Assembly (NCBI GenBank): GCA_022414725.1
Contig: CM039464.1
Span: forward strand, 16,558,444-16,622,443
Length of the DNA: 64,000 bases
Reading direction: 5' to 3'
Source of the DNA: Microglena sp. YARC
Lineage: Eukaryota; Chlorophyta; Chlorophyceae; Chlamydomonadales; Chlamydomonadaceae
Shown: positions 12,984-24,300 of the stretch, one piece after another
Layout: the number at the start of each line of letters is the position of its first letter
Position numbering within the stretch: position 1 is the first letter of the stretch
Made by a program: the position numbers and the translations under genes
Notes under the pieces: generated by a model
The model's database searches: none
Told to the model about the DNA's origin: nothing
Seen by the model: only the letters and a program-made list of their open reading frames with translations

Positions 12984-13841
12984 TCATGCATCAGTCGATG
13001 AGACACCTGAAGGGGGAGCCTTGTCCCGCACCTTCAGGAGTCCTCTATTGAACGAAACCCACTTAGAGGGGTCCCTCTTAGCTTCCAGAAACGCTGGAAG
13101 GTGTTCCTTGTGCAGCTTCAGCTCCTCAGGAGACAAGAAATCCAGAGCTGCTATTCCGCTATCCTTGAGGAACCTTCGGTTCCTCACAATGGAGGAAGCA
13201 TCGAAGCTGGAGGATACTGTGATTAGGGCAAGGCGGGGTCGTGAGGGATCCACCTTGCCTCCCATGCGTCGAGCGGACACAATAGTAAACTCTGCCTTGT
13301 CTTGCTCCTTCTGGGCGTAGGTGTTGTTGGCTTCTAAAGCCTGGGTGAGCTTAGACTTTACAGCCACCGCTAGCTGCCTGTCGTTCTCGTTGGGATCTTC
13401 AGGGATGCCTGAGATCCTGAATTGCATGTCGTAACCTGCTTGGTCTGGGGGGGCTGAGCCCGGTCGCTGTATGAGTGGCCGACTCCATGCAGATTCTTTT
13501 CCCCCTGCTGGGGGCACCACCGGCCGATCCTTGATAGCAGCTTCCAGGGCGGAAATGCGCTTCTCCTGGGATACTATCGTATCCCTCTGGGCGTTCAGAG
13601 TGGCCTCTATGTTTGCGATCTTATTGGTCTGTTTCTGAACGGTTTCCCGCATCTCACTCAAAAGTCCTTCCACCGACTTCAATGTTTGATGCGACTCTTT
13701 TTTAATCGAGTCGAACGATTTGTCCAGTGTGGGTTTAAGCGTTGTAGCGTACCACATTGCAAACCACGGGGGGGGTGCATTATCCCCGGGTGATCCAGGG
13801 TCAATGCTCATGTCTTGCGTCTGACTTCTAGTTATTGTCAT
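12984..13841 (-). CDS. LINE ORF1: coiled-coil nucleic-acid-binding protein
   Basis: The frame is intact and gives about 285 residues from ATG at 13841; a GTG 12 bases upstream also extends it. Residues about 30-110 form a heptad-rich coiled coil (KSVEGLLSEMRETVQKQ region). This is followed by a Pro-rich linker and a basic region resembling the RNA-recognition part of L1-type ORF1 proteins (QFRISGIPEDPNENDRQL). The stop TGA overlaps an ATG as ATGA. The family assignment is by architecture; sequence support is limited. Confidence 0.7.
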   Translation of the reverse strand: MTITRSQTQDMSIDPGSPGDNAPPPWFAMWYATTLKPTLDKSFDSIKKESHQTLKSVEGLLSEMRETVQKQTNKIANIEATLNAQRDTIVSQEKRISALEAAIKDRPVVPPAGGKESAWSRPLIQRPGSAPPDQAGYDMQFRISGIPEDPNENDRQLAVAVKSKLTQALEANNTYAQKEQDKAEFTIVSARRMGGKVDPSRPRLALITVSSSFDASSIVRNRRFLKDSGIAALDFLSPEELKLHKEHLPAFLEAKRDPSKWVSFNRGLLKVRDKAPPSGVSSTDA

Positions 13842-14011
13842 AGCTATTCGCACAGGTTTAGTTGGGAGAGCAGCGAGTTATTGGGTGCCGGGTGACAGGT
13901 GCAATTTGAAAGTATAATATTAAGGTATACAGGATATTGTAAATTAATTCTGTACATATGAAATATGAAAAAGTAATTTCTGAATAGGCAAATTCGTATA
14001 ATAAGCCTTAC

Positions 14012-16315
14012 CTTCATGGCATACTTCAGAATGTAGTAAGACCACGCCTCGTTAGTGATGCGCTGAACATTTGAGTGGGCTCCCCAGATGGCCATGACTG
14101 TTGGGTGGTATGGGACGACGTTTCGGTCGCAATGTCTTGGCCTGGAATGAAAGTGATGCAAAGAAATTCATGATTTTGTGATAGTTCACTACAGTATACC
14201 AACTGAACATGTACTATGGTGTTAACAGATGATATTGTGGTCACCAATGCAACGAATATGTGGGCATACCTGTAGTACATGTAGCGCTTGCTTGGGACAT
14301 CAAAGACTGGCGTGGTGCTTGGTTGTACCGGTAGAGGAAACATGTATTTACATTTCCCTTTCTCTCTACATCCTGGTTTTTTCACCTGCATGTTAAAAAT
14401 ATAAGGTATCTTCACCTTCTCTGTATCTTTGGCAGTTTTGTTACAGTCCAGGGGTACCCTGATATTGTGAATTCAGAACGATATTTGTGTGTTACTACTG
14501 TTAGGCTGACAAATGAAATATGCAAAATGTAAAATGCAATATGCACCACTGGTAGAGAACAAATGTGGATCAGGCATGGATTGTATGTGAGGACAGTATG
14601 CCCGTGATGCAATGGCAAACACATATTTTCGAAATCCAGTTTTGTTATGTAACAAAATAGGTCTGAAAACCATAACGTATTTGGAAAAGGGTTAATTCTG
14701 AAAAACATAAACGTATACTGAACTGAAAAACATAACGTTTTTGGAAAAGGGTTAATACATGGACCTATTTAGAATGAGGTTTGAAATGTCCTATACGTTA
14801 TAGCTGACCTTGATACGCCTGCTGAACACAATATTCGGGTTTTTGCTCTTACAAAAGATTTCGATTATTTCTTTATTTGGAAGAAGGTCAACATCATATT
14901 GATCACTGTTATTGGCAACGACATCAATTAACGTTTAATTAGTTACAAAGCATTGGCGTACCTCGCCGCATGTGTGCATGTTCTTTCTGAGAATCATATG
15001 AAGCAACCTGGCTTGGTCAGGGCACGTTGGCTGAATGAAGGTGCCAGGGCTAGCAGGGTCTTCTTCAGCTGGGATCATGCCACATATCTGTGCAGATATC
15101 GTGTCAATGTCTTCTGGATGTACCCAAAGGATGATGTGAGCATGAAGGGAGCCTCGATGCTGTACTTCATATCTGATGACATAGTGTAGCACACGTCCAA
15201 GGATTCCTCCAGTTGCACCCTTGTTCAAGATGTACTTCTCCATGAATAGCTTGATGCGTTCATGGAATAAGGCAGTGCATTCAACTGGTGCATCCTGTGT
15301 ACAAACAATGAGAATGAAATTGTATTTTATAAACGTGATTATATAGAGTGAGGTAGGAATGATAGAGGTTGCATGTTCACGTAACCAATTGTTTGTGTAT
15401 CTGGCCATACCATTGCTGCATTAATAGGAACAAATATTATTGTACGCACGAAATTTAGAGTACAGCACACATTAATTAGACTAACCGTCCAAGTTAGAGA
15501 GCCATGAATGCTTTTAAGCCTTGCCTCCATCTGATTGATCTCTGGCCACTTTGATTCAGAAACCTCATCAGCAGTCAGCGTCAAGAAGAACGATGGCATT
15601 CCAAATTTGTCAACCATAGTCAGAAGGTCATCCAAATGGCGTTTATGCCATTTTGGTGAACCAGGCAAAGTATGAGGCACCTTGTACTTGAGCAGAGACT
15701 TGTATACTTCTTGTTCTGTTGCTGCAGTTTTCTTCTTCTTGAAATCATAGATAGCCTTGCTGAGCATCTGAGGAGGGCAAGCCTTTGCCGTGACACATGC
15801 CTGCAACAGCATGAAACAATTTGTGTTATTGATAGACTACAACAATGCTCATTGTCTTATAATGATAATGCATTGTGAGCGTGGGAACCTGTCGTACGGG
15901 GGCAGAGAACGGTCTACTTCGAATTGGACAAGCTACTATTGCGCTGACAACGACTCGCAAGGCTAAGTGTGACCGTTGGGAAAATTGAACCCTCAAATCT
16001 TCTTAATGTACCACTAATCTAATATATATCACTGAAACGGGCTATTGTCTAATAGATTTGCTAGTATTGTTTGTCAATGCAACCATGAACCAAAATATGT
16101 TGCCATTATGAGAAATTAGAACATAAAACAACAAGTACCTGACGGATTTGGTAGGCGTACAGTAGGTATGGTTTGACGAGCGTCCACGGGGAGAATAAAC
16201 TCTTCATGCGATACTGGAGGTAGTTTGGAAAGGTGAAGTCTTTCAAAGACACCACATAAGAACCTTGGCCATAAGGAAACATGTACGGCATGAGGCAAGC
16301 CTCAAGGCTCATTTG
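14012..16315 (-). CDS. Helitron gene, exons 2 (3' part) to 6: Rep domain
   Basis: Exon pieces are 16315-16139, 15800-15486, 15294-14962, 14385-14270 and 14141-14012. Motifs in order: LMPYMFPYGQGSY (exon 2); GMPSFFLTLTADE (exon 3), typical of the Helitron Rep N-terminus; EVQHRGSLHAHIILWV (exon 4), the HUH metal-binding motif as HAH; CREKGKCKYMFP (exon 5); and VVPYHPTVMAIWGAHSNVQ followed by YYILKYAMK (exon 6), the tyrosine motif. The intron between exons 5 and 6 is phase 2 and rebuilds an Arg codon. Rep would cleave and join single DNA strands at the element ends. Confidence 0.85.
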
Positions 16316-16320
16316 CTCTT

Positions 16321-16622
16321 TATCAGCTTGGATAACACTCCGGAGAGTGGACTTAGTGTGTGCAGCACGCCAATCTATAAATGCGGAGACGAGAATAAAT
16401 ATTACAAAAGATAGTGGAACCATAAAGGGACACCAGCGGAGGAAAGGGGGGCGGTAGCCTGGAACCTGATCAGGGTACAGGTTAGACAGCGCGTGTCAGA
16501 AGAACCGATGACGCAGTCAACAGTAAGCTGACATAGTACTGTCAGGACCGATAGTTCTAAGGAAGTACATAAGTAGTCACCAAGTCATAAAACGCGTGAG
16601 AGCACCGCAATTCATGCTGACA
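16321..16622 (-). repeat. Copia A 3' LTR
   Basis: On the plus strand it runs TATCAGC...GCTGACA. It is nearly identical to 23111-23410. Just upstream on the minus strand the motif CATAGGTGGAG occurs twice, the second copy abutting the LTR as a likely plus-strand primer. Confidence 0.95.
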
Positions 16623-16941
16623 CTCCACCTATGACACAGGTGACATACAATACTACTTCTCCACCTATGGCACTGGTGACAGAACTGTATGTAACAGATT
16701 GAAAAAAAAAAAAAAATCAAAGAACTCCGAAAATTCGAGAGAACTTCAAATGGAAACCCAAAGGTTTATAGGAAGGAATGAAACACGGCAAAAACCAAAA
16801 ATTGCCAAGTTAGAAAAGGATGAAAACCGAATATCAAAGATGGGTAACAACGGTATAGAAAACCCGATCCGGGAATAGGAACCTAATGCCATACAATGAT
16901 AACCAAAGAAACCGATGTAACAAAAAAAAAAATTATATACC

Positions 16942-19900
16942 CTAAGAAGAAGCGGTCATCCCAAGCATCCGCATAAACCTCCAGAACACAGCAGGATCAA
17001 GGGGCTTGGTGAAGGGGTCAGCACAGTTGTCCTTGGTGTTAACATAGGCAACATCTAGTGAACCGTCCTCCACCAGCTCCTTGATGTAGTGATGAATAAC
17101 ATCAATGTGCTTGCTGCGAGGGAGGAGCTGCCAGTCATTGGCCCAACTCTGAGACCCTATGTTGTCACCCTGAATGGTAACTAAATCACAAGGCAGACCC
17201 AGATCCACCCTCAACTTCTTCAACCATTGCACCTCCCTGGCAGCCTGAGACAGGGCCTGATACTCAGCCTCACAAGAGCTAATGGCAACTGTGGGCTGCC
17301 TCTTGCTCATCCAGTTCACTATGCACCCTCCAGCCAGGACAGCAAAGCCAGTCTGAGATCTCCTGTCAGACCCATCATCAGCAAAGGATGAGTCACTAAA
17401 GACAGTAAAAGAGAAATCAGGGCTGTGTGTGTAAGTGAGTCCCAGGTGGGAATATGACCTCAAATACAAAAGCAAACGCTTGGCTGCCCCCCACAGGGGG
17501 ACGGTAGGGTGAGCAGAAAACCTGGACAGGTAGCTCACAGCAAAGGCAATATCAGGCCTGGTGCAAGTAGCCAGGTATAGCAAAGCACCAACAAGAGAGA
17601 GGTACTGGCTATTAGAGGACAGGGGTTCTCCAGGTGGGTCAGTGACGGTGGACTTGTCCATGGGGCACCAAACCTGGGCTTGGCAGCAGCAGTCAGACCA
17701 AACTGCTCCACCAGATCATCAACAATGTAGGAGTGCTGGGAGAGGTTGATCTGAACACACCTGCCGTCAGAGTCAAGTGTACAAGCCATGTCCAAGGAGA
17801 GGAACTGAACCGGCACACCCATCTCTTTGACCTCCCAGCCAGCTTTCTCCATAGCCTTGATCAGCAAAACATACCTATCCAGCTCACTAAAAGCACAGAT
17901 AAAATCATCAACATAGGTTAGGACATAGCTCCACCCACCATTAGAATCCCTCCTAAAATACAGAGCAGGTTCCGCCTTGCACATAATAAAACCATGTGCA
18001 ACCAAAACCCGCTTGACATCCATACTCCAAGCCCTAGGCGCCTGTTTCAAACCATAAAGGGACTTGATCAGCTTGCACACAAGGGAACACCGTTAGGACC
18101 AAGTACCTTAAAGCCCTCAGGCTGGTGGCAGTACAGGTCCAGACCAGGTTCAAGGGGAGCATTCAGAAATGCAGTCTTGATGTCCAGCTGCCGAACAAAC
18201 ATCTTCCTATGAGTGATGGCAGCCAGGAGCACCCTCAGACCTGCTTTAGAAGAAACGGGGGCATATACATTATGAAAATCCAACCCAGGACGCTGCAGAA
18301 AACCACGAACCACAAAACGTGCCTTGAAGCGAATAGAACCATCAACCCCAACCTTCTTCACAAATAACCACCTGCCAGACAGGACCCTCTGTTTAGGAGG
18401 CAGTGGAGTGAGCGCCCAAGTGCCATGGGCATGTAGGGACGCCATCTCATCCTTCATAGCAAGGAGCCATTGATCCCTGTCAGGGTTGGTGGGAAGCATG
18501 GCAGCTTTGAAGGTCAGTTCAGTGGAAGTGGAAATGTATGCTCCCACGTACAAGCAGTGTACTTGTACATGAGCAGCGGGGATATCAGCAGTATCAGCAG
18601 TAACCGGTAGTATAGCCCCCAGTGCAGAACTACTGCCTGGTTGAACAGGGCCGGCCTTATTTGCCTCTATATCAACGAAGCCTGGGTCGACCGGAACACC
18701 CCAGCCATACGCAGTATCGGAACCCGACCAGTGTTCCAGATCATCACTTGCACTATCGGCAACGGCTACATCATCACATGGGCTTGACCCGAGTAATCCA
18801 CCAGGGACAACAGGAGGCGTCTGAATGAACGACACCCGCGAGCCATCCGAGGTGGTCGGAGGTTGGCGACTATTAGTCAATGGACCTGATCCAGGTACCA
18901 CTATGATCGAAGGCTGTCGTAATCCTAAATCTTCACCGACGAAATGTGGCGCAGAGGAGGGCCTGGCGACCCCCTGCGATTCGGCTAAGATTTTATCTGA
19001 AAGAACTGCAGAATCTCGCCCGCCCAGTGCCTTCACACACAATACAGCACCATCAGCCCCTGACCTGGGACGCAAGGTCATCCCATGATCAGGGCAGCGG
19101 TCGACAATTGGGGTTAGCAAAGGGTCAAGGGAATTAACCGTAGGCACAGGCATATGTCCGTTGATAGCGGCAGGGATGCGAGAGACATACGGCGACCCGT
19201 CATAGGGAGATAGCCCAGGAATACAGTTATGATCAAACTGCTCATAGAAGAGTACATCACGACTCTCTACTACCTGGCGCAACTTAGGAACCCAAACAAA
19301 ATAACCCTTACTCACCAGGGAATACCCAACCAGTCTACCAGATAACGCCCTTTCGTCCAGCTTGTTGCGCTTCTTCCCATTGACTAACGTAACGTAGCAA
19401 GGGCATCCGAACACGCGCAACATCGACACATCAGGCTGAACCCCAAAGGAAAGCTCATGAGGAGTCTTATCTCCCTGATTGGGCAAGCGATTACGAAGGT
19501 AACACGCAGCTAGGAAGGCATAGGGCCAGAAAGACTTAGTTAGCTTAGACTCCAGGTGGATGCTCCTAGCTATAGACTGTAAGACCCCATTGTACCTCTC
19601 CACAGTTGCATTCTGCTGTGCAGTGTATGCCAAAGATAACTCATGCACTGCCCCAACCGATATCAGCCAATCCTCAAACCACTTTACTATAAACTCCTTA
19701 GCCCTGTCAGACCTCAGGCACTTAAAGGCAAACCCGTGCAGCTGATTCATCCATCTGAGGATGATAGTCTGAACTGCTAAGGGAGCTTCATCCCTGGTCC
19801 TCAAGCACAACACTTCAGCATAGCCAGAGTGTTGGTCTGTGAGGCACAGAATATAAAACTCCCCACGCAGACCTCTAATATGAACTGGCCCCATGATGTC

Positions 19901-20649
19901 CAAGTGAAGGCGTTGGAGAGGTGCATTGATCGGAGTAGTGCTTGCTTTAGGAAAAGGGAGACGTTTGCCCTTAGCCTTTTGACAAGCATCACAAGGGATC
20001 TTAGCCAGTTTTTGGACCTGGTTGAGTGAGAGGGGTAAGTTGTTAACCATACCCTTCTTGACAAGTCTGTGCATGGCATCATAGCCGGGGTGACCCAGCC
20101 GCCTATGCCACAGCTTTCAGGAGTGGTAGGGATAACAACTCCCCCGTCCTCATCAACATCAAGTGCAAAAGCTGGGTAATTGTCAGCACCAAACGAACAG
20201 CCACTGGTGGTGTAACAAGGCCTACATGCAAACTTGTAAACACCATCACCGGAGGCAGGGAAGGACCAGAGAATAGAAGATCCCTGAGTGGCAGTGCAAC
20301 TAATACTATCAAAAGAAATCTTGCAGTGGAGAGAATGAGCCACAGCATTTACTGACAGGAGGTTCACCGGACAGTGAGGTATGTAGAGAACATTAGTTAG
20401 AATGATTGGTGTTGGTAACCAATCACTACATAACTCAATGGATCCCTTACCTACTGCCCGTTGAACCACACCATCACCAAATCGAACTGATGGCAGATTC
20501 AGTGGAACATCAAACACAGTGAACAAAGATCTATCACCTGTGATGGACATTCCAGCTCCAGAATCCACATGCCAGACACCCTCAGACAGGCTCGGACTAC
20601 ACACATTTGAGAACCTAGAGGTGCAGGAGAATAGGACAGGGCTTACCTG
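16942..20649 (-). pseudogene. Copia A pol (protease, integrase, RT, RNase H)
   Basis: Reading from 20649: the protease has WHVDSGAGMSITGD. The integrase has a zinc module (HRRLGHPGYDAMH / CDACQKAKGK) and the catalytic core (HLDIMGP, LRSDRAKEF, QQNATVERYN). The RT has QLDIKTAFLNA, YGLKQAPRAWS and YVDDFICAF. RNase H has FSDSSFADD and a CEAEYQAL element. Frame changes occur near 20070, 18070 and 17660, so it cannot yield a full polyprotein. The frame is continuous with gag except for the UAG at 20652-20650. Confidence 0.9.
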
Positions 20650-20652
20650 CTA

Positions 20653-23073
20653 CTTCTGCATAGCAAACCCATCAATTTGAGCCTGCAAGGAAGACAATTG
20701 CTTTGGAGTAAGGTGACCTGGAAGGGCCAGGTTAGCAGGCAACGGTGAAGGAAGCGTTGGTTCTGCACGACCAGGGACCCTTCGCAGGGCAGGGAACTTC
20801 GTCCAGCAACGGTCCTCCGAGTGACCATCCTTGTGGGGGCATGGTCCCCAGGTGCATTCCAGGCGCCTCTTGTTCGACCCAGAACCACCACCAGTCTTCT
20901 GCCGCCGCTGAAATGCAGCATTAGCAGGAAACTGAGGAGCGGTCCGGGACCAACCAGGATGCCTGGAATCCGACTGAGGGAGCGCTATGTTAAGAATATC
21001 TAGCTGCCTATATTCCTCTAGACAGGACGAGTACTCAACAGGTTGCTGGTTGTATATCAGGATACCATACTTAATCCGCAGCGTTTCGAACCGGGGCAGA
21101 CTCGCACCTTGAACTATAATGCCCATGGCGTGACGCTGAGTCTGCGGAAACCCAGCACTGCGCAGGTCAGTGCACATACCGCGAACCCGACGAAAGAAAG
21201 CGTCAACGTGCTTATGAGTGCCCATGACCGAAGCATGATACTCCTTCAGCAAGAGAGGGACACGCGAGGCAAGGGCATCGGACTGCTGCCTCCGGATATG
21301 CAAAAAGATATCCCGAGGTGAAGCAAAGTCCCTATACACCTTGACTAGGGCATCCGTCATGTTGGCAAGCATCATGGATAAGATCATGAACTCTTGGCGG
21401 GGTAGGGTAAGCGCACTGAAACCCAACAGTGCAGGATCGACACTAGACTCACCATGAGAGGCCGAAGTTCCAGCAGCAGGAGGAGCACACCGAGGAGCTA
21501 AAGACTCACGAATCGCCAGAAAATACTCAGCAGCAAGACCAGCGTCATAAGCGCGCTGGTCATCTAAGTTCCTGATGAGATCTAGGGAACGCGCAACACG
21601 CACAATGAGCTCGAAATCAGGACGAACAGGACAGAAAGGGAGTGGCACCTTAACAAACTGGTAACCTCGCAGGTCACTGTTCCTACGCCCAACCCCTCCA
21701 GAGGTCACACCATTAGCAGGAGGGTAGTTAATCCCTGGCATAACAGGTCCCAGAAAAGCCCGACACTCTAGACCTAGCTCAGAATAAGCCATCACACGCC
21801 TAGGCCTAGGGCGACCCTTGCTATCAACCATAGCCTGAGTGGCAGTCATATCCAGCCTACCGTACAGAGTGCGGTCCAAGGATTCCCCAGCATGTTGAGC
21901 TTGGCGGATAAGACGGCATTCCTGCAGAGATAGACGCAGAGGATGTCCGCCATCGAGCAGATGCTCCCAGGAGTCGCATGACAGCGAAGGAGGCACATAT
22001 GGCGGAGGGCCAGGAGCAGGGGGCTGCTCCACAGGCGGAGGCGGGGGTGGAGGGGGCTCTTGCTATCAACCATAGCCTGAGTGGCAGTCATATCCAGCCT
22101 ACCGTACAGAGTGCGGTCCAAGGATTCCCCAGCATGTTGAGCTTGGCGGATAAGACGGCATTCCTGCAGGGATAGACGCAGAGGATGTCCGCCATCGAGC
22201 AGATGCTCCCATGAGTCGCATGACAGCGAAGGAGGCACATATGGCGGAGGGCCAGGAGCAGGGGGCTGCTCCACAGGCGGAGGCGGGGGTGGAGGGGGCT
22301 CCTGCGAAGGGCCAGCAAAGGATGCGCGGCCAGCAGCAGCAGCAGAAGCCTCTCGAGCACGAGTATTGTAGCCAGACAGACCTCGGTCCGGAGGCAAGGT
22401 GAAAGACGCAGACTTCTGCATCAAAGACGGCCTGGCCACCTCCGGGTGGACAGGTGGAAGGGGCGCAAGCAGAGGCGCAGAGACTGGATCAGGCTTAAAC
22501 TCCGGGGAAGGCGCAAGAGCAGGTGCCGACAGAGGCTCATACACAGGAGAGACGGTAGAATTGAACACTCGAGTAGCAGTGGAAGGAGTGACTCCACCGA
22601 AGTCACCACTCATAGCACTCTGCAGATCTTCATCACCATCATCAGAGTCATCAGCATAGCCATCTGCACGGCGATGACGAGCAAGTTCTTGATAGTCGTA
22701 GTCAAAACGGGCATCAGGAGGTGGAGGCGCCCTTGCGTGCTGGATAATCTGAGTGGAAGCACAGCAGAGTCACATCAGAACGTCCTCAATCTCAGGAGAG
22801 AGACGTCGGACAGTAGCAGAAGGAGCCGTAAAGGTGGAGGATTGATTGGGGGGGGGTTACTTCCACGATGGCGGAAGGACTCTCATGACCGCTAGCAGAG
22901 GCAGCTGGTGCACAGACGTCTAGCCAATCATCAAGAGGACCCGGGTCCTCCTTAGGAAGGACACGGTCGCAGCCATTGCTGATAATGACACTGCGCATCC
23001 CGCGCGTCCAAGATTCTCCATTCTTGTCGTGGAGTTTCTCAAAATTAGCGGGAGGCCCTCGCGGAAGTTGCAT
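20653..23073 (-). pseudogene. Copia A gag
   Basis: It starts MQLPRGPPANFEKL at 23073 and ends at UAG 20652-20650. A capsid-like helical region precedes a zinc knuckle of unusual spacing, CTWGPCPHKDGHSEDRC (CX4CX5HX4C). A 242-bp tandem duplication around 21821-22304 and another frame change near 22800 destroy the frame. Confidence 0.85.
21821..22304 (-). repeat. 242-bp tandem duplication inside gag of A
   Basis: The segment beginning CTATCAACCATAGCCTGAG occurs at 21821 and again at 22063, nearly identical through the Pro-rich GGAGGCGGGGGTGGAGGG stretch. An offset of 242 bp is not a multiple of three, so it shifts the gag frame. Confidence 0.9.
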
Positions 23074-23110
23074 CGCAAAGCAGTGGTAGTAAATGAAGGA
23101 CCGTATAACC

Positions 23111-23671
23111 TATCAGCTTGGATAACACTCCGGAGAGTGGACTTAGTGTGTGCAGCACGCCAATCTATAAATGCGGAGACGAGAATAAATATTACAAAAG
23201 ATAGTGGAACCATTAAGGGACACCAGCGGAGGAAAGGGGGGCGGTAGCCTGGAACCTGATCAGGGTACAGGTTAGACAGCGCGTGTCAGAAGAACCGATG
23301 ACGCAGTCAACAGTAAGCTGACATAGTAGTGTCAGGACCGATAGTTCTAAGGAAGTACATAAGTAGTCACCAAGTCATAAAACGCGTGAGAGCACCGCAA
23401 TTCATGCTGACTCGGGAGGAAAACGGGGGGGGTCGTTCCTCCCCAGAAGGTCGCGGTACACAGGCGGGGTGCGGGTCTGATCAGTACTAAGTTGCCCCCA
23501 ATCGTAAGACCATAGCCGAGAGCTTGGCTGTGGATTTGTGGAACCTCTGGGTAATCTGTTCTCCTCCCGGGACATGCATTATTGTCAGCTGTACTAGTAG
23601 GACACGAGTGCCTTATTGGCATCTGATTCAGATGCCAATAAGGCACTCGTTTCCTAGTAGTACAGCTGACA
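23111..23671 (-). repeat. Copia A 5' LTR, interrupted
   Basis: LTR sequence occupies 23111-23410 plus 23670-23671. A 254-bp segment with a GCTGA duplication separates the two parts. Confidence 0.9.
23411..23664 (-). mobile_element. 254-bp insertion in copia A 5' LTR (possible solo LTR or foldback element)
   Basis: It is flanked by GCTGA at 23406-23410 and 23665-23669. On the minus strand it begins TGTACTACTAGG and ends CCTCCCGAG. Its first 80 or so bases form a long inverted repeat, with arms of about 38 bp and two mismatches, centred near 23627. It has no coding capacity. A 5-bp duplication and a TG start suit a solo LTR, but the other end is not CA, so the class is open. Confidence 0.6.
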
Positions 23672-23934
23672 CTCTTTCAGTGTCATGAGAGTTGTACCAT
23701 CTGGTCGTACAAACAATGGCTGAGTTATCAGTCGGTCGCGTAAAACAACACTGCCAGCATTGTAGACGCAGTTGTTCTTCAACTTTCCCTGCTCGATTGG
23801 ATCCATGTCGACGATGATGCTCATCAGATCAGGCACGTCATTGTCAATCTCATGAGCTGTTGGACCTCTTGCGATAAACCGTTGGACAATATGCTTGACA
23901 GCTTCAGGAGGAAGTATTGGAACGCCTTGAGCTC
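23672..23934 (-). CDS. Helitron gene, exon 2 (5' part)
   Basis: The exon starts after a CATGCAG acceptor in phase 1 and runs to the copia A junction. It encodes AQGVPILPPEAVKHIVQ through TTLMTLKE. Taken with 16315-16139 and counting the duplicated AAGAG once, the exon is 440 nt. It enters in phase 1 and leaves in phase 0, exactly as its neighbours need. Confidence 0.85.
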
Positions 23935-24300
23935 CTGCATGTTGCAAAAGTACACAATAAGTAATTTAAAAGATGCATACTTGTAGCTGGAGTTGTTCGG
24001 CTATTAGTTTTTGTTATTGGTTTGTTTCGCAAGTTGGTATTGTGAATCCTTAGCTGCGACATGCTTGGTCTGAAAGTTGCAATTGATTCAGGAAGCTACC
24101 TGGAAGCTGTACCATGTTTGTCTGAAATCTGCAACTGCAATAGACTCAAGAAGCTGCCTAGAAGGTGCAACATGTCTGCTCTGAAACCTGTAGGTGTTGC
24201 AGGAAGCTACGTATTAGCTCCAACATGCTTGGTATGATTCCGAAGATGCCTACAAGCATTAATATGCCTTGTTTGAAATCTGCACCTGCAATTGACTAAG

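Larger units (their letters stand above)
9137..13870 (-). mobile_element. Non-LTR retrotransposon (LINE) in Helitron intron 6
   Basis: The order 5' to 3' on the minus strand is ORF1 (coiled coil), ORF2 (APE endonuclease, reverse transcriptase, Cys/His C-terminus), a 250-bp 3' UTR, and a tail of TGTAA units at about 9137-9162. The 3' UTR (9165-9415) recurs in a truncated plus-strand copy at 34873-35221. The 5' limit is approximate, and I could not establish a target-site duplication. The insertion lies between Helitron exons 6 and 7, within the intron. Confidence 0.85.
16321..23671 (-). mobile_element. Ty1/copia retrotransposon A, inserted in Helitron exon 2
   Basis: Both LTRs are 302 bp once the insertion in the 5' LTR is removed, and they differ at two positions by my count. 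The 5-bp target duplication (plus strand CTCTT) is at 16316-16320 and 23672-23676. Gag and pol are on the minus strand in copia order (protease, integrase, RT, RNase H), with several frameshifts. The primer site after the 5' LTR, GGTTATACGGTCC, resembles the internal initiator-tRNA site used by Drosophila copia. The low LTR divergence marks a recent insertion. Confidence 0.95.

Noticed and set aside
13842..13920. Target-site duplication for the LINE at 9.1-13.9 kb
   Set aside because: Sequences such as ATTAT near both ends are too short and A/T-rich to be convincing.
23411..23572. MITE with CTCGGGAGGA/TCCTCCCGGG inverted ends
   Set aside because: The 5-bp duplication places the real insertion ends at 23411 and 23664, so this shorter inverted pair is internal on one side and probably fortuitous.
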